Positions 1 through 5,287 of a stretch of 5,287 bases of DNA are shown here, one piece after another. The stretch lies in NCBI GenBank assembly GCA_025935735.1, contig JAICUS010000438.1, positions 1 to 5,287 on the forward strand, read 5' to 3'. Within the stretch, counting starts at the first letter, position 1. The number at the start of each line of letters is the position of its first letter. The notes beneath the pieces are model-generated. The model saw only the letters and a list, made by a program, of their open reading frames with translations. It had not been told where the DNA came from and searched no databases. The DNA is from Solirubrobacteraceae bacterium. Lineage in GTDB: Bacteria > Actinomycetota > Thermoleophilia > Solirubrobacterales > Solirubrobacteraceae. The translations under genes were made by a program, and so were the position numbers.

Positions 1-1145
1 CGCGGCGCGATGATCCGGTACGCCTTCAGGCCCAGCCCGAGCCGCTCGCGGTCCTCGGACAGCAGCGGGTCCAGCCCGCACAGCTCCTTCACGCGCTCCA
101 GCCGGTAGGCGACGGTGTGCCGGTGGGCGTAGATCGCGGCGGCGGTGGCGTTCATGTTGCAGTTGCGCTCCAGGTAGGCCGACACCGTGCCCACGAGGTC
201 GGTCGAGTACTGGGCGTCGTAGGCCACCAGCGGCGCCACCGTGTCCTCGTAGAAGGAGCGCACCTCCTCGGGGTGCGAGGCGAGCACGCGGAAGAGCAGG
301 CGGTAGGTGCCGGTGCCGATGTCCTCGGCGATCGGCACGTCGGACCGGCGCAGGACGTCCAGGACCAGCTCGGCCTCCTGGAGCGCCCGGCCGAGGTCGG
401 GAGCTTCCGTGTAGAAGGACGACACGCCGACGGTCCCGTGGCGCTGCAGCCGCGCCGCCACGCGCTGGGCGGCGGCCAGGGTCGCCGAGGCGTCCTCCCC
501 CGGGAGCAGCGCGTAGACGCGGCCGGAGCCCTCCATGTGCTGCGCCAGGGCGCCCGGGTGCTCGCCCGCGATCGTGGCCACGACGTGGCGCGGCCGGTCG
601 CTCGAGAGCTCCGCGCACAGCGCGACGGCGCCGCGGGACAGGTCGCAGCCCAGCCGCGCGGCCCGGCGCAGGATCTCGTCGGGCTCGAGGTCGTCGCGGG
701 CCCGCAGCTCCTCGAGGAAGGACCCGCGGAGGTTCTGCTCGACCTCCAGGCGCGCCTCCTCGACCGCCACCTCGGTCAGGCAGGCCACCGCGGCGGCGTG
801 GAGGAACTCGAGCGCCTCAGGTTCCGGCGAGGCGTCGTCCAACAGAAACACGGCGCCGATGCGCTCGTCGCCGGACGAAATCGGCACCTCGGCCGCCACG
901 CCCGAGGGGACCGCGCTCGGGCGGCCGGAGACGTAGCGCTTGAGCGCCGCCAGGTCCACGCCGGGGCCCGAAGCCGCCGCGGCGCCCAGCCGGGGGACGA
1001 CGATCGCCACCGCGCCGCCGGTCTCGCCGGCCGCCAGCGCCGCCACGCCCTCCAGGCCGTCGCCGGCCAGGACCGCGTCGACCATCCGCAGGTGGACGGC
1101 CCGCAGCCGCTCCGTCGCCGACGGGCGGTGCGCCTCGATCGCCAC
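1..1145 (-). CDS. PucR/CdaR-family transcriptional regulator, C-terminus cut by window edge
   Basis: This is probably a DNA-binding regulator of the PucR/CdaR type, and it is the last visible gene of the amt-glnK operon. The frame stays open for 381 codons to the left edge with no stop. Residues 320-378 match the C-terminal helix-turn-helix of the family: a YLERNCNMNATAAAIYAHRHTVAYRLERV-like core (about 324-352; only key parts are diagnostic, NATAAA and HRHTVAYRL), followed by GLDP and an acidic/Leu stretch. Residues about 140-275 look like the degenerate GGDEF-like middle domain of CdaR proteins, and residues 1-130 resemble a GAF-like sensory region, though weakly. The GTG start is fixed by an in-frame TGA only 9 bases upstream (1155-1157) and by AGGAG at 1151-1155. 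Families of this type respond to small molecules in nitrogen, purine or sugar-acid metabolism. The position behind glnK suggests a nitrogen role, which is inference. The protein probably lacks only a few C-terminal residues. I am sure of the family and unsure of the ligand and targets. Confidence 0.88.
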   Translation of the reverse strand, partial: MAIEAHRPSATERLRAVHLRMVDAVLAGDGLEGVAALAAGETGGAVAIVVPRLGAAAASGPGVDLAALKRYVSGRPSAVPSGVAAEVPISSGDERIGAVFLLDDASPEPEALEFLHAAAVACLTEVAVEEARLEVEQNLRGSFLEELRARDDLEPDEILRRAARLGCDLSRGAVALCAELSSDRPRHVVATIAGEHPGALAQHMEGSGRVYALLPGEDASATLAAAQRVAARLQRHGTVGVSSFYTEAPDLGRALQEAELVLDVLRRSDVPIAEDIGTGTYRLLFRVLASHPEEVRSFYEDTVAPLVAYDAQYSTDLVGTVSAYLERNCNMNATAAAIYAHRHTVAYRLERVKELCGLDPLLSEDRERLGLGLKAYRIIAP

Positions 1146-1150
1146 TCGCG

Positions 1151-1155
1151 CTCCT
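1151..1155 (-). promoter_or_regulatory. Ribosome binding site of the PucR-type gene
   Basis: AGGAG on the minus strand lies 5 bases before the GTG at 1145. The in-frame TGA at 1155-1157 rules out any longer reading, so this site decides the start. Confidence 0.75.
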
Positions 1156-1167
1156 CATCTGGCGCGA

Positions 1168-1188
1168 GGCGGCCGGCCATCAGCCGCC
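1168..1188 (-). other. Small GC-rich hairpin in the glnK-pucR gap
   Basis: In the 60-base gap after glnK, GGCGGC and GCCGCC arms (1183-1188 and 1168-1173) could pair across a 9-base loop. No T-run follows, so it is unlikely to be an efficient intrinsic terminator. It could attenuate read-through or stabilise the upstream amt-glnK message, but it may also be chance in DNA this GC-rich. Confidence 0.25.
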
Positions 1189-1205
1189 CCGCGCCTTCAC
1201 GAGGC

Positions 1206-1580
1206 TCACCCGGTCGCCTCGGCGGCGACCTCCGGGTGGGCCTGCAGGGTTTCCTCGCCGGACTCGCCCGTGCGGATCCGGTAGGCCTCCTCGACCGGCA
1301 TGACGAACACCTTGCCGTCGCCGATCGAGCCGGTGCGGGCGTGGCGCAGGATCGCGTCCACGACCGTCTGCACGTCCTGGCTGGCCACGACGCACTCGAG
1401 CTTGACCTTCGGCCGCAGCCAGTTGGTCAGCTCCGCGCCGCGGTAGCGCTCGGTGATCCCCTTCTGGCGCCCGGAGCCCTTGACCTCCGAGATCGACAGC
1501 GACGGGAACCCGAGCGACAGGAGCTCCATGCGGATGGGCTCGAACGCCTCGTGCCGGATGTATGCCTCGATCTTCTTCAC
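1206..1580 (-). CDS. glnK: PII nitrogen regulatory protein with Leu at position 51
   Basis: A 124-residue PII signal protein, a trimeric cytosolic sensor of ATP/ADP and 2-oxoglutarate that usually binds the cytoplasmic face of Amt and blocks it when nitrogen is plentiful. Alignment by eye to E. coli GlnB/GlnK is ungapped through the core. EVKGSGRQKG (32-41) carries Gln39, the T-loop contains YRGAE (46-50), and PKVK (57-60) carries Lys58. The B-loop TGSIGDGK is at 83-90 and the C-loop RIRTGE at 101-106, so the nucleotide and 2-oxoglutarate pocket looks intact. The oddity is Leu51 in place of the Tyr51 modified by GlnD in proteobacteria and actinobacteria. Ala49 also removes the serine phosphorylated in cyanobacteria. 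A tail of about 12 residues follows the usual C-terminus. The GTG start overlaps the amt stop as GTGA, and GGGAGG lies 7 bases upstream. Pairing with amt favours the GlnK name over GlnB. Confidence 0.96.
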   Translation of the reverse strand: MKKIEAYIRHEAFEPIRMELLSLGFPSLSISEVKGSGRQKGITERYRGAELTNWLRPKVKLECVVASQDVQTVVDAILRHARTGSIGDGKVFVMPVEEAYRIRTGESGEETLQAHPEVAAEATG

Positions 1581-2959
1581 GCGGTGACCTCCCGAGTAAT
1601 GGCCGCCGGATTGCGCCCGGGCACGACCGGCACAGCCGCCGGCGCGTACCCGACCAGCTCCGGGGCCGGGATGAACTGCTCGGGGTACCCGTACATGCCG
1701 TGCTCCGAGATGTCCAGTCCCGCATCCTCCTCCTCGGCGCTCACGCGCAGGCCGAAGGTCCGCTTGATCGCCCAGAACGTGGCGAACGAGAGCACGAACA
1801 CGAACGCGAAAGCCGACGCCACGCCCAGGACCTGGGCGAGCAGCTGGTGCAGCGAGCCGGAGTAGAAGAAGCCCGGCTTGCCGACCGCGTTGTAGTCCGC
1901 CAGCCGCGGCGCGGTGAACAGGCCGCAGGAGATCGTCCCCCACACGCCCGCCAGGCCGTGCGCGGACAGCGCTCCCACCGGGTCGTCGAGCCACTTGTCG
2001 ATGGCGATCACGCCGAAGACGACGATCACGCCGGCCACCGCGCCGATGATCGGGGCGGCCCACAGCTCGACGTAGCCGGACGGCGCCGTGATGGCCACCA
2101 GCGCGGCGATCGCCCCGTTGCCGGCCATGCCGATGTCGATCTTGCGCACCCGGAACCACATGACCGCGACGGCGGACAGCACGCCGGCGGCGGCGGCCAG
2201 ATTCGTGACCATGGCGATCGCCGGGAAGCGGCCGTCGAGCGCCTGCAGACCGGAGCCCGGGTTGAACCCGAACCAGCCGAGCCAGAGGATCAGGATCCCC
2301 AGGCCGAACAGCGGCATGTTGTGGCCCGGGATGGCGCGCGGCCGGCCGTCGCGCCCGTACTTGCCCCGGCGCGGCCCGAGCAGCAGCAGCGCCGCCAGCG
2401 CGCCCGTGGCGCCCATCAGGTGCACCACCGTGGAGCCGGCGAAGTCCTGCATCCCGAAGTGCGCGGCCAGCCAGCCGCCGCCGAAGATCCAGTGCGCGCC
2501 GATCGGATAGATGACCGCCGAGAAGACGACCGCGTAGATGATGTAGACGCCGAACTTGATGCGCTCGAGCGTCGTCCCCCAGACGATCGCCAGCGAGACG
2601 GCGCAGAAGACGAACTGGAAGAACCACAGCGTCTCCACGGTCACGTGGCCGGAGGACTTCGGCCCCGTCCAGGCCAGCGGGAAGTCGGAGCCGGTCAGGA
2701 AGAAGCCGTGCGTGCCGATGATCGCGTTGCCGGAGCCGAACGAGAACGCGAAGCCGACGGCGTAGAACAGCAGCGCGCAGATCGAGAAGTTCACGAGGAT
2801 CTTCGCGATGACCGTGCCGGCGTTCTTGCCGCGGGAGAAGCCGATCTCCAGGAAGGCGAAGCCCGCCTGCATGAACATCACGAGGATGCCGGCGACCAGC
2901 ACCCAGACCGAGTTGATCGCGACCGCGTCCGGCAGCGCGGTGATGTTGGTCGTAGCCAT
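1577..2959 (-). CDS. amt: Ammonium transporter, Amt/MEP/Rh family
   Basis: A 460-residue inner-membrane ammonium channel, normal in length for the family and with about 11 hydrophobic segments. The first starts near residue 17 (SVWVLVAGILVMF), with no separate signal peptide. Expected functional residues are present: Phe118 (E. coli Phe107), Asp172 and His180 in DFAGSTVVH (Asp160/His168), Phe232 and Ser236 in GWFGFNPGS (Phe215/Ser219), and His334 in SAHGLAGVWG (His318). The position of E. coli Trp148 is Phe159 here (HWIFGGG), an uncommon change at the outer ammonium-binding site. The cytoplasmic tail keeps the conserved block ending GLDISEHGMYGYPE (414-427), which in this family takes part in gating and PII contact, followed by about 30 residues rich in Pro, Ala and Val. 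The ATG at 2959 is the only plausible Met before the first membrane segment, but it has no recognisable Shine-Dalgarno. It is the first gene of the minus-strand operon and is divergent from the kinase. Confidence 0.97.
   Translation of the reverse strand: MATTNITALPDAVAINSVWVLVAGILVMFMQAGFAFLEIGFSRGKNAGTVIAKILVNFSICALLFYAVGFAFSFGSGNAIIGTHGFFLTGSDFPLAWTGPKSSGHVTVETLWFFQFVFCAVSLAIVWGTTLERIKFGVYIIYAVVFSAVIYPIGAHWIFGGGWLAAHFGMQDFAGSTVVHLMGATGALAALLLLGPRRGKYGRDGRPRAIPGHNMPLFGLGILILWLGWFGFNPGSGLQALDGRFPAIAMVTNLAAAAGVLSAVAVMWFRVRKIDIGMAGNGAIAALVAITAPSGYVELWAAPIIGAVAGVIVVFGVIAIDKWLDDPVGALSAHGLAGVWGTISCGLFTAPRLADYNAVGKPGFFYSGSLHQLLAQVLGVASAFAFVFVLSFATFWAIKRTFGLRVSAEEEDAGLDISEHGMYGYPEQFIPAPELVGYAPAAVPVVPGRNPAAITREVTA
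1588..1593 (-). promoter_or_regulatory. glnK ribosome binding site inside the end of amt
   Basis: GGGAGG on the minus strand lies 7 bases before the GTG at 1580, within the last codons of amt. With the 4-base stop/start overlap this is the arrangement expected for translational coupling of channel and regulator. Confidence 0.75.
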
Positions 2960-2965
2960 GACCGG

Positions 2966-2971
2966 AGTGTC
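2966..2971 (-). promoter_or_regulatory. Possible -10 element of amt (GACACT), leaderless arrangement
   Basis: GACACT on the minus strand fits the TANNNT-type actinobacterial -10 consensus except for the first base, and ends 6 bases before the amt ATG. Initiation about 7 bases downstream would fall at or next to the A of the start codon, giving a leaderless mRNA, which agrees with the missing ribosome binding site. It lies 20 bases from the GACAC-motif at 2992-3006. Inferred from pattern only. Confidence 0.3.
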
Positions 2972-2991
2972 GGCGGGCCGCGGCGCCCGTT

Positions 2992-3006
2992 CATTGTCCC
3001 CGTGTC
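2992..3006 (-). promoter_or_regulatory. Candidate nitrogen-control motif upstream of amt
   Basis: Read on the minus strand this is GACACGGGGACAATG. It matches 13 of 15 bases of the motif at 4143-4157 upstream of glnN, and both copies face their gene. Each contains GACA twice, 8 bases apart, as in a direct-repeat operator. If the -10 at 2966-2971 is right, the motif is centred near -40, a common activator position. No known binding protein is recognised: the actinomycete GlnR box has an 11-base period with GAAAC/GTNAC half-sites and does not fit. Confidence 0.4.
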
Positions 3007-3017
3007 GAAGATTCGAC
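3004..3017. promoter_or_regulatory. Inverted repeat GTCGAA-GA-TTCGAC, candidate operator
   Basis: Perfect 6-base arms separated by 2 bases lie in the 99-base divergent gap between amt and the histidine kinase. Size and symmetry suit a dimeric helix-turn-helix protein. It abuts the amt motif at 2992-3006 and lies 41 bases before the kinase GTG, so it could act on either promoter. It resembles the TCGAAC/GTTCGA halves of actinobacterial LexA boxes only in part, with a much shorter spacer, so a LexA call is not supported. Confidence 0.4.
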
Positions 3018-3047
3018 CGCCCCGTTTCTCCCTGCGGTCGATCTGCC

Positions 3048-3051
3048 AGGA
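3048..3051 (+). promoter_or_regulatory. Ribosome binding site of the histidine kinase
   Basis: AGGA lies 7 bases before the GTG at 3059 and is the reason for choosing that start. The other in-frame GTG at 3002 has no purine-rich sequence before it. Confidence 0.5.
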
Positions 3052-3058
3052 TCAGCGC

Positions 3059-4111
3059 GTGGCCGCGCCCCTCCGCGACGCCGACGCCCACGCCGAGCGC
3101 CTGTTCGCGCTCTCCCAGGACCTGCTCGGCGCGGCCGACGCCGCCGGCCGGCTGCGCTGGGTCAACGCCGCCTGGGAGCGCACGATGGGCTGGAGCCGCG
3201 ACGAGCTCTACGCGCGCCCGTACCTGGAGTTCGTCCATCCCGCCGACCGCGAGAAGGTGGCCGCGTTCGCCGAGCACCTCCAGCACCTGCCGCCGGGGGA
3301 GAGCCGGCAGGTGGAGACCCGCGCGCGGCGCAGCGACGGCAGCTTCCGCTGGCTGCGGGTGAGCGCCGCGGTGGCCGGCGGCGCCGAGCCGATGGTCTAC
3401 CTGTCCGGCACCGACGTCACCGACCTGCACGAGGCGCTGACCGAGCTCGCGCGCTCCAACGACGAGCTCGACCGCTTCGCCTCGGTCGTCTCGCACGACC
3501 TGCGCCAGTCGCTGACCGCGGTCTGCGGCTACCTCGCGCTGCTGGACAGCCGCCACGGCGAGGCGCTGGGCGACGACGCGCACTACCTGCTGGAGTCCGC
3601 GCGCGAGGGCGGCGAGCGCATGCGGGCGCTGGTCGACGATTTGCTCGCCTACGCGCGCGTCGGGCACTCGGGGCGCCGCCCGGAGCCGGTCGACGCCACG
3701 GACCTCGTCCGCCGGCTCGCCCCCACCGCCGCGCCGAACGCCACGCTCCACGTCAGCACGCTGCCGGTCGTGCACGCGCGCCCGCGGGAGTTCGAGCAGC
3801 TGCTGGCCAACCTCATGGGCAACGCGGCGAAGTTCGTCGCGCCCGGCGTCCGCGCGTGCATCGAGGTGACCGCCGCCCGCGAGGGCGATTGCTGGCGCTT
3901 CGAGGTGGCCGACAACGGGATCGGCGTCCCGCCGCCGCTGGCCGACCGGATCTTCGGCATGTTCCAGCGCCTGCAGCGCGCCGACGACTATCCCGGCACC
4001 GGGATCGGGCTCGCCATCTGCCACAAGGTCGTCGCCGCGGCCGGCGGGCGGATCTGGGTCCAGCCGCGCGCGGACGGCGGCAGCGTCTTCACGTTCACCT
4101 GGCCCGTCTGA
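3059..4111 (+). CDS. Soluble PAS-domain sensor histidine kinase
   Basis: A 350-residue two-component sensor kinase with no membrane segment, so cytosolic. Residues about 10-125 form a PAS fold of the PAS_3 type ([16 protein letters not shown], then EFVHPADR, and the typical [14 protein letters not shown] and TDVTDLHEA ends). A short linker leads to a HisKA dimerisation domain with phospho-acceptor His146 in SHDLRQSL. The ATPase domain has N box NLMGNAAKF (251-259), G1 DNGIG (285-289), F box FGMF (299-302) and G2 GTGIGL (313-318), all intact. The domain set resembles phytochrome-like and related PAS kinases. The H-box Pro is replaced by Ser151, and Gln150 sits where Thr/Asn would support phosphatase activity. 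No response regulator is encoded here, so its partner lies elsewhere. Divergence from amt and position before glnN make a nitrogen or energy role plausible, but that is inference. GTG at 3059 was chosen for its AGGA site; GTG at 3002 would add 19 residues. Confidence 0.92.
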   Translation: MAAPLRDADAHAERLFALSQDLLGAADAAGRLRWVNAAWERTMGWSRDELYARPYLEFVHPADREKVAAFAEHLQHLPPGESRQVETRARRSDGSFRWLRVSAAVAGGAEPMVYLSGTDVTDLHEALTELARSNDELDRFASVVSHDLRQSLTAVCGYLALLDSRHGEALGDDAHYLLESAREGGERMRALVDDLLAYARVGHSGRRPEPVDATDLVRRLAPTAAPNATLHVSTLPVVHARPREFEQLLANLMGNAAKFVAPGVRACIEVTAAREGDCWRFEVADNGIGVPPPLADRIFGMFQRLQRADDYPGTGIGLAICHKVVAAAGGRIWVQPRADGGSVFTFTWPV

Positions 4112-4116
4112 CCGCC

Positions 4117-4135
4117 GGGCGAAACCCGTTCGCCC
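4117..4135 (+). terminator. Hairpin after the kinase gene, likely terminator
   Basis: GGGCGAA and TTCGCCC form a perfect 7-base stem around the loop ACCCG, starting 5 bases after the kinase stop and followed by CAATTT. The T tract is short, so termination may be partial, but position and stem suit separation of the kinase transcript from glnN. Confidence 0.5.
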
Positions 4136-4142
4136 CAATTTG

Positions 4143-4157
4143 GACACCGGGACAAAG
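4143..4157 (+). promoter_or_regulatory. Candidate nitrogen-control motif upstream of glnN
   Basis: GACACCGGGACAAAG is the second copy of the motif found before amt (13 of 15 identical, and 15 of 18 if the three bases before it are counted). It lies exactly 20 bases before the TACGTT hexamer at 4178-4183, the same distance as at amt. It overlaps an inverted repeat at 4145-4166. Confidence 0.4.
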
Positions 4158-4166
4158 TCTCCGGTG
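4145..4166. promoter_or_regulatory. Inverted repeat CACCGG-N10-CCGGTG in the glnN promoter region
   Basis: Perfect 6-base arms, centre to centre 16 bases apart, overlap the shared motif. This could be a dimer operator specific to glnN, since the amt copy lacks it. With such GC-rich arms chance occurrence is also possible. Confidence 0.3.
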
Positions 4167-4177
4167 GCGCGCGGGCC

Positions 4178-4183
4178 TACGTT
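4178..4183 (+). promoter_or_regulatory. Possible -10 element of glnN (TACGTT)
   Basis: TACGTT, inside the only AT-rich patch close to glnN, fits the TANNNT -10 pattern of GC-rich actinobacteria. No convincing TTGACA-like -35 lies 16-18 bases upstream, as expected for an activator-dependent promoter. Transcription would start near 4190, giving a leader of roughly 30 bases. Confidence 0.35.
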
Positions 4184-4205
4184 AAGCGCGCTGTCTCTGA
4201 TCCTG

Positions 4206-4211
4206 AGGAGG
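4206..4211 (+). promoter_or_regulatory. glnN ribosome binding site with long spacing
   Basis: A full AGGAGG consensus lies 12 bases before the ATG at 4224, longer than the usual 5-9. No alternative in-frame start lies closer, so the ATG stands. Confidence 0.6.
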
Positions 4212-4223
4212 ACCACGCCCGCT

Positions 4224-5287
4224 ATGCCGACCCGCAGCCGTACGCCCAACGTCGCCGCCGCCCAGTGGAGCCCGAACGGCGGCGCGCTGGGCCAGGCGGA
4301 CCTCACGCAGCCGAACGCCAACGTCTTCGGCGAGAACGTGTTCTCGGTCGCCGTCCAGCGCCAGCGGCTGCCGAAGGCGGCGTTCCGCCAGCTGGAGGCC
4401 GCGATCGCCAAGGGCGAGTCGCTGGAGCCCGAGCTGGCCGACCAGGTCGCCTCGGCCATGCGCGAGTGGGCGATGGAGCGCGGCGCGACGCACTACACGC
4501 ACTGGTTCCAGCCGCTGACCAACTCCACGGCCGAGAAGCACGACTCCTTCTACCAGCCGACCGGCGACGGCAACGCGATCGCCGAGTTCGCCGGCAAGGA
4601 GCTCATCCAGGGCGAGCCGGACGCCTCCTCGTTCCCCACCGGCGGCATCCGGGCGACCTTCGAGGCGCGCGGCTACACCGCCTGGGACCCGTCCTCGCCG
4701 GCCTTCGTGCTCGACAACCCCAACGGCGCGCTGCTGTGCATCCCGACGGCGTTCACCTCGTGGACGGGCGAGGCGCTGGACCACAAGATCCCGCTGCTGC
4801 GCTCGATGGACGCGCTGTCGCGCTCGGCCATCCGCGCGCTGCGGCTGCTGGGCGACGAGAAGGCCGGGCACGTGTTCACCACGGTCGGGCCCGAGCAGGA
4901 GTACTTCCTGATCGACGAGCAGTACTACTTCGAGCGCCCCGACCTGGTGACCACGGGCCGGACGCTGTTCGGCGCCAAGCCGCCCAAGGGCCAAGAGCTC
5001 GACGACCACTACTTCGGGTCGATCCCCGAGCGCGTGCTGGCCTGCATGCTCGAGACCGAGCAGGAGCTGGCCAAGCTCGGCGTGCCGATCAAGACCCGCC
5101 ACAACGAGGTCGCCCCGGCCCAGTACGAGGTCGCCCCGATCTTCGAGAACTCGAACATCGGCGCCGACCACCAGCAGCTGACGATGCAGATCATGCAGAA
5201 CGTCGCCCGCCGCTACGGGCTCGTCTGCCTGCTGCACGAGAAGCCCTTCGCCGGCATCAACGGCTCGGGCAAGCACAACAACTGGTC
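4224..5287 (+). CDS. glnN: Type III glutamine synthetase, N-terminal half (runs off window)
   Basis: Catalyses ATP-dependent formation of glutamine from glutamate and ammonium in the cytosol. The 354 codons present are about half of a GSIII, which is usually near 700 residues and assembles as a dodecamer of two hexamer rings. Family signatures are clear: FGENVFS (35-41), a long N-terminal domain specific to this class, [13 protein letters not shown] (87-99) and TAEKHDSF (102-109). [20 protein letters not shown] follows from residue 137. The catalytic core then begins with [10 protein letters not shown] (222-231), where Glu224 and Glu226 are expected metal ligands, then [11 protein letters not shown] (292-302) and [12 protein letters not shown] (343-354), whose His351 matches the conserved His of the NGSG-H motif in GS. 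The remaining metal and ATP-binding parts lie beyond the edge. The gene follows the kinase on the same strand but has its own upstream motif and a hairpin before it, so it is probably transcribed separately. It is clearly not GlnA type I or II. Confidence 0.96.
   Translation, partial: MPTRSRTPNVAAAQWSPNGGALGQADLTQPNANVFGENVFSVAVQRQRLPKAAFRQLEAAIAKGESLEPELADQVASAMREWAMERGATHYTHWFQPLTNSTAEKHDSFYQPTGDGNAIAEFAGKELIQGEPDASSFPTGGIRATFEARGYTAWDPSSPAFVLDNPNGALLCIPTAFTSWTGEALDHKIPLLRSMDALSRSAIRALRLLGDEKAGHVFTTVGPEQEYFLIDEQYYFERPDLVTTGRTLFGAKPPKGQELDDHYFGSIPERVLACMLETEQELAKLGVPIKTRHNEVAPAQYEVAPIFENSNIGADHQQLTMQIMQNVARRYGLVCLLHEKPFAGINGSGKHNNW

Noticed and set aside
117..1865. Long plus-strand open frame of 582 codons
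   Set aside because: Its translation is low-complexity Arg/Gly/Ala/His-rich text lying opposite the PucR-type gene, glnK and the end of amt, all clear family members. It is a by-product of high GC.
2992..3006. Actinomycete GlnR box before amt
   Set aside because: The GACA repeats are 8 bases apart and lack the GTNAC/GAAAC half-sites with 11-base period.
3004..3017. LexA (SOS) box
   Set aside because: Actinobacterial LexA sites have TCGAAC and GTTCGA separated by 4 bases. Here the arms are GTCGAA/TTCGAC with a 2-base spacer, and no SOS gene is nearby.
1562..3058. Plus-strand extension of the kinase frame upstream of 3059
   Set aside because: The frame is open but encodes Arg/Asp/His-rich low-complexity sequence antisense to amt. 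The PAS domain begins just after the GTG at 3059.
4112..4223. Glutamine riboswitch or ANTAR-type tandem hairpins controlling glnN
   Set aside because: The two repeats have loops of 5 and 10 bases, not paired hexanucleotide loops, and no glutamine-riboswitch core was recognised. If TACGTT is the -10, both lie upstream of the transcript.
2960..4459. Minus-strand extension upstream of amt, over the kinase
   Set aside because: It has no domain-like sequence, sits antisense to an intact kinase, and the Amt fold starts at the ATG at 2959.
4182..5276. Minus-strand open frame of 364 codons
   Set aside because: It is antisense to glnN, and its Val/Leu/Arg/Gly/Asp-rich composition is typical of a shadow frame.

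Overview
This window is a compact nitrogen-assimilation locus from a very GC-rich bacterium. Almost every third codon position is G or C, three of the five genes start with GTG, and there are good AGGAG-type ribosome binding sites. Gene content and codon use suggest a high-GC Actinomycetota, perhaps Thermoleophilia/Solirubrobacter-like. That placement is inference, since no rRNA or other marker is present. No tRNA, rRNA, insertion sequence, CRISPR array or sign of recent transfer was seen.

Layout. The minus strand holds an apparent three-gene operon read right to left: amt (2959-1577, ammonium channel), glnK (1580-1206, PII signal protein, overlapping the amt stop by 4 bases) and a PucR/CdaR-type regulator (1145 to beyond the left edge). 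The plus strand holds a soluble PAS-histidine kinase (3059-4111), divergent from amt, and then glnN, a type III glutamine synthetase (from 4224, running off the right edge). Two non-coding gaps matter: 2960-3058 between amt and the kinase, and 4112-4223 before glnN. No gap exceeds about 110 bases.

How the parts fit. Amt brings in ammonium, GlnK is expected to gate the channel according to 2-oxoglutarate/ATP/ADP state, and GlnN makes glutamine from ammonium and glutamate. The kinase and the PucR-type protein are candidate regulators of the locus, but nothing in the sequence proves this.

The most interesting observations: (1) a 15-base motif, GACAC[G/C]GGGACAA[T/A]G, lies upstream of both amt and glnN in the coding orientation, and in each case is exactly 20 bases from a -10-like hexamer; (2) amt has no visible ribosome binding site and its -10-like hexamer is only 6 bases from the ATG, suggesting a leaderless transcript; (3) the PII protein has Leu at position 51, where the uridylylated/adenylylated Tyr normally sits; (4) the amt-kinase gap contains a perfect inverted repeat, GTCGAA-GA-TTCGAC.
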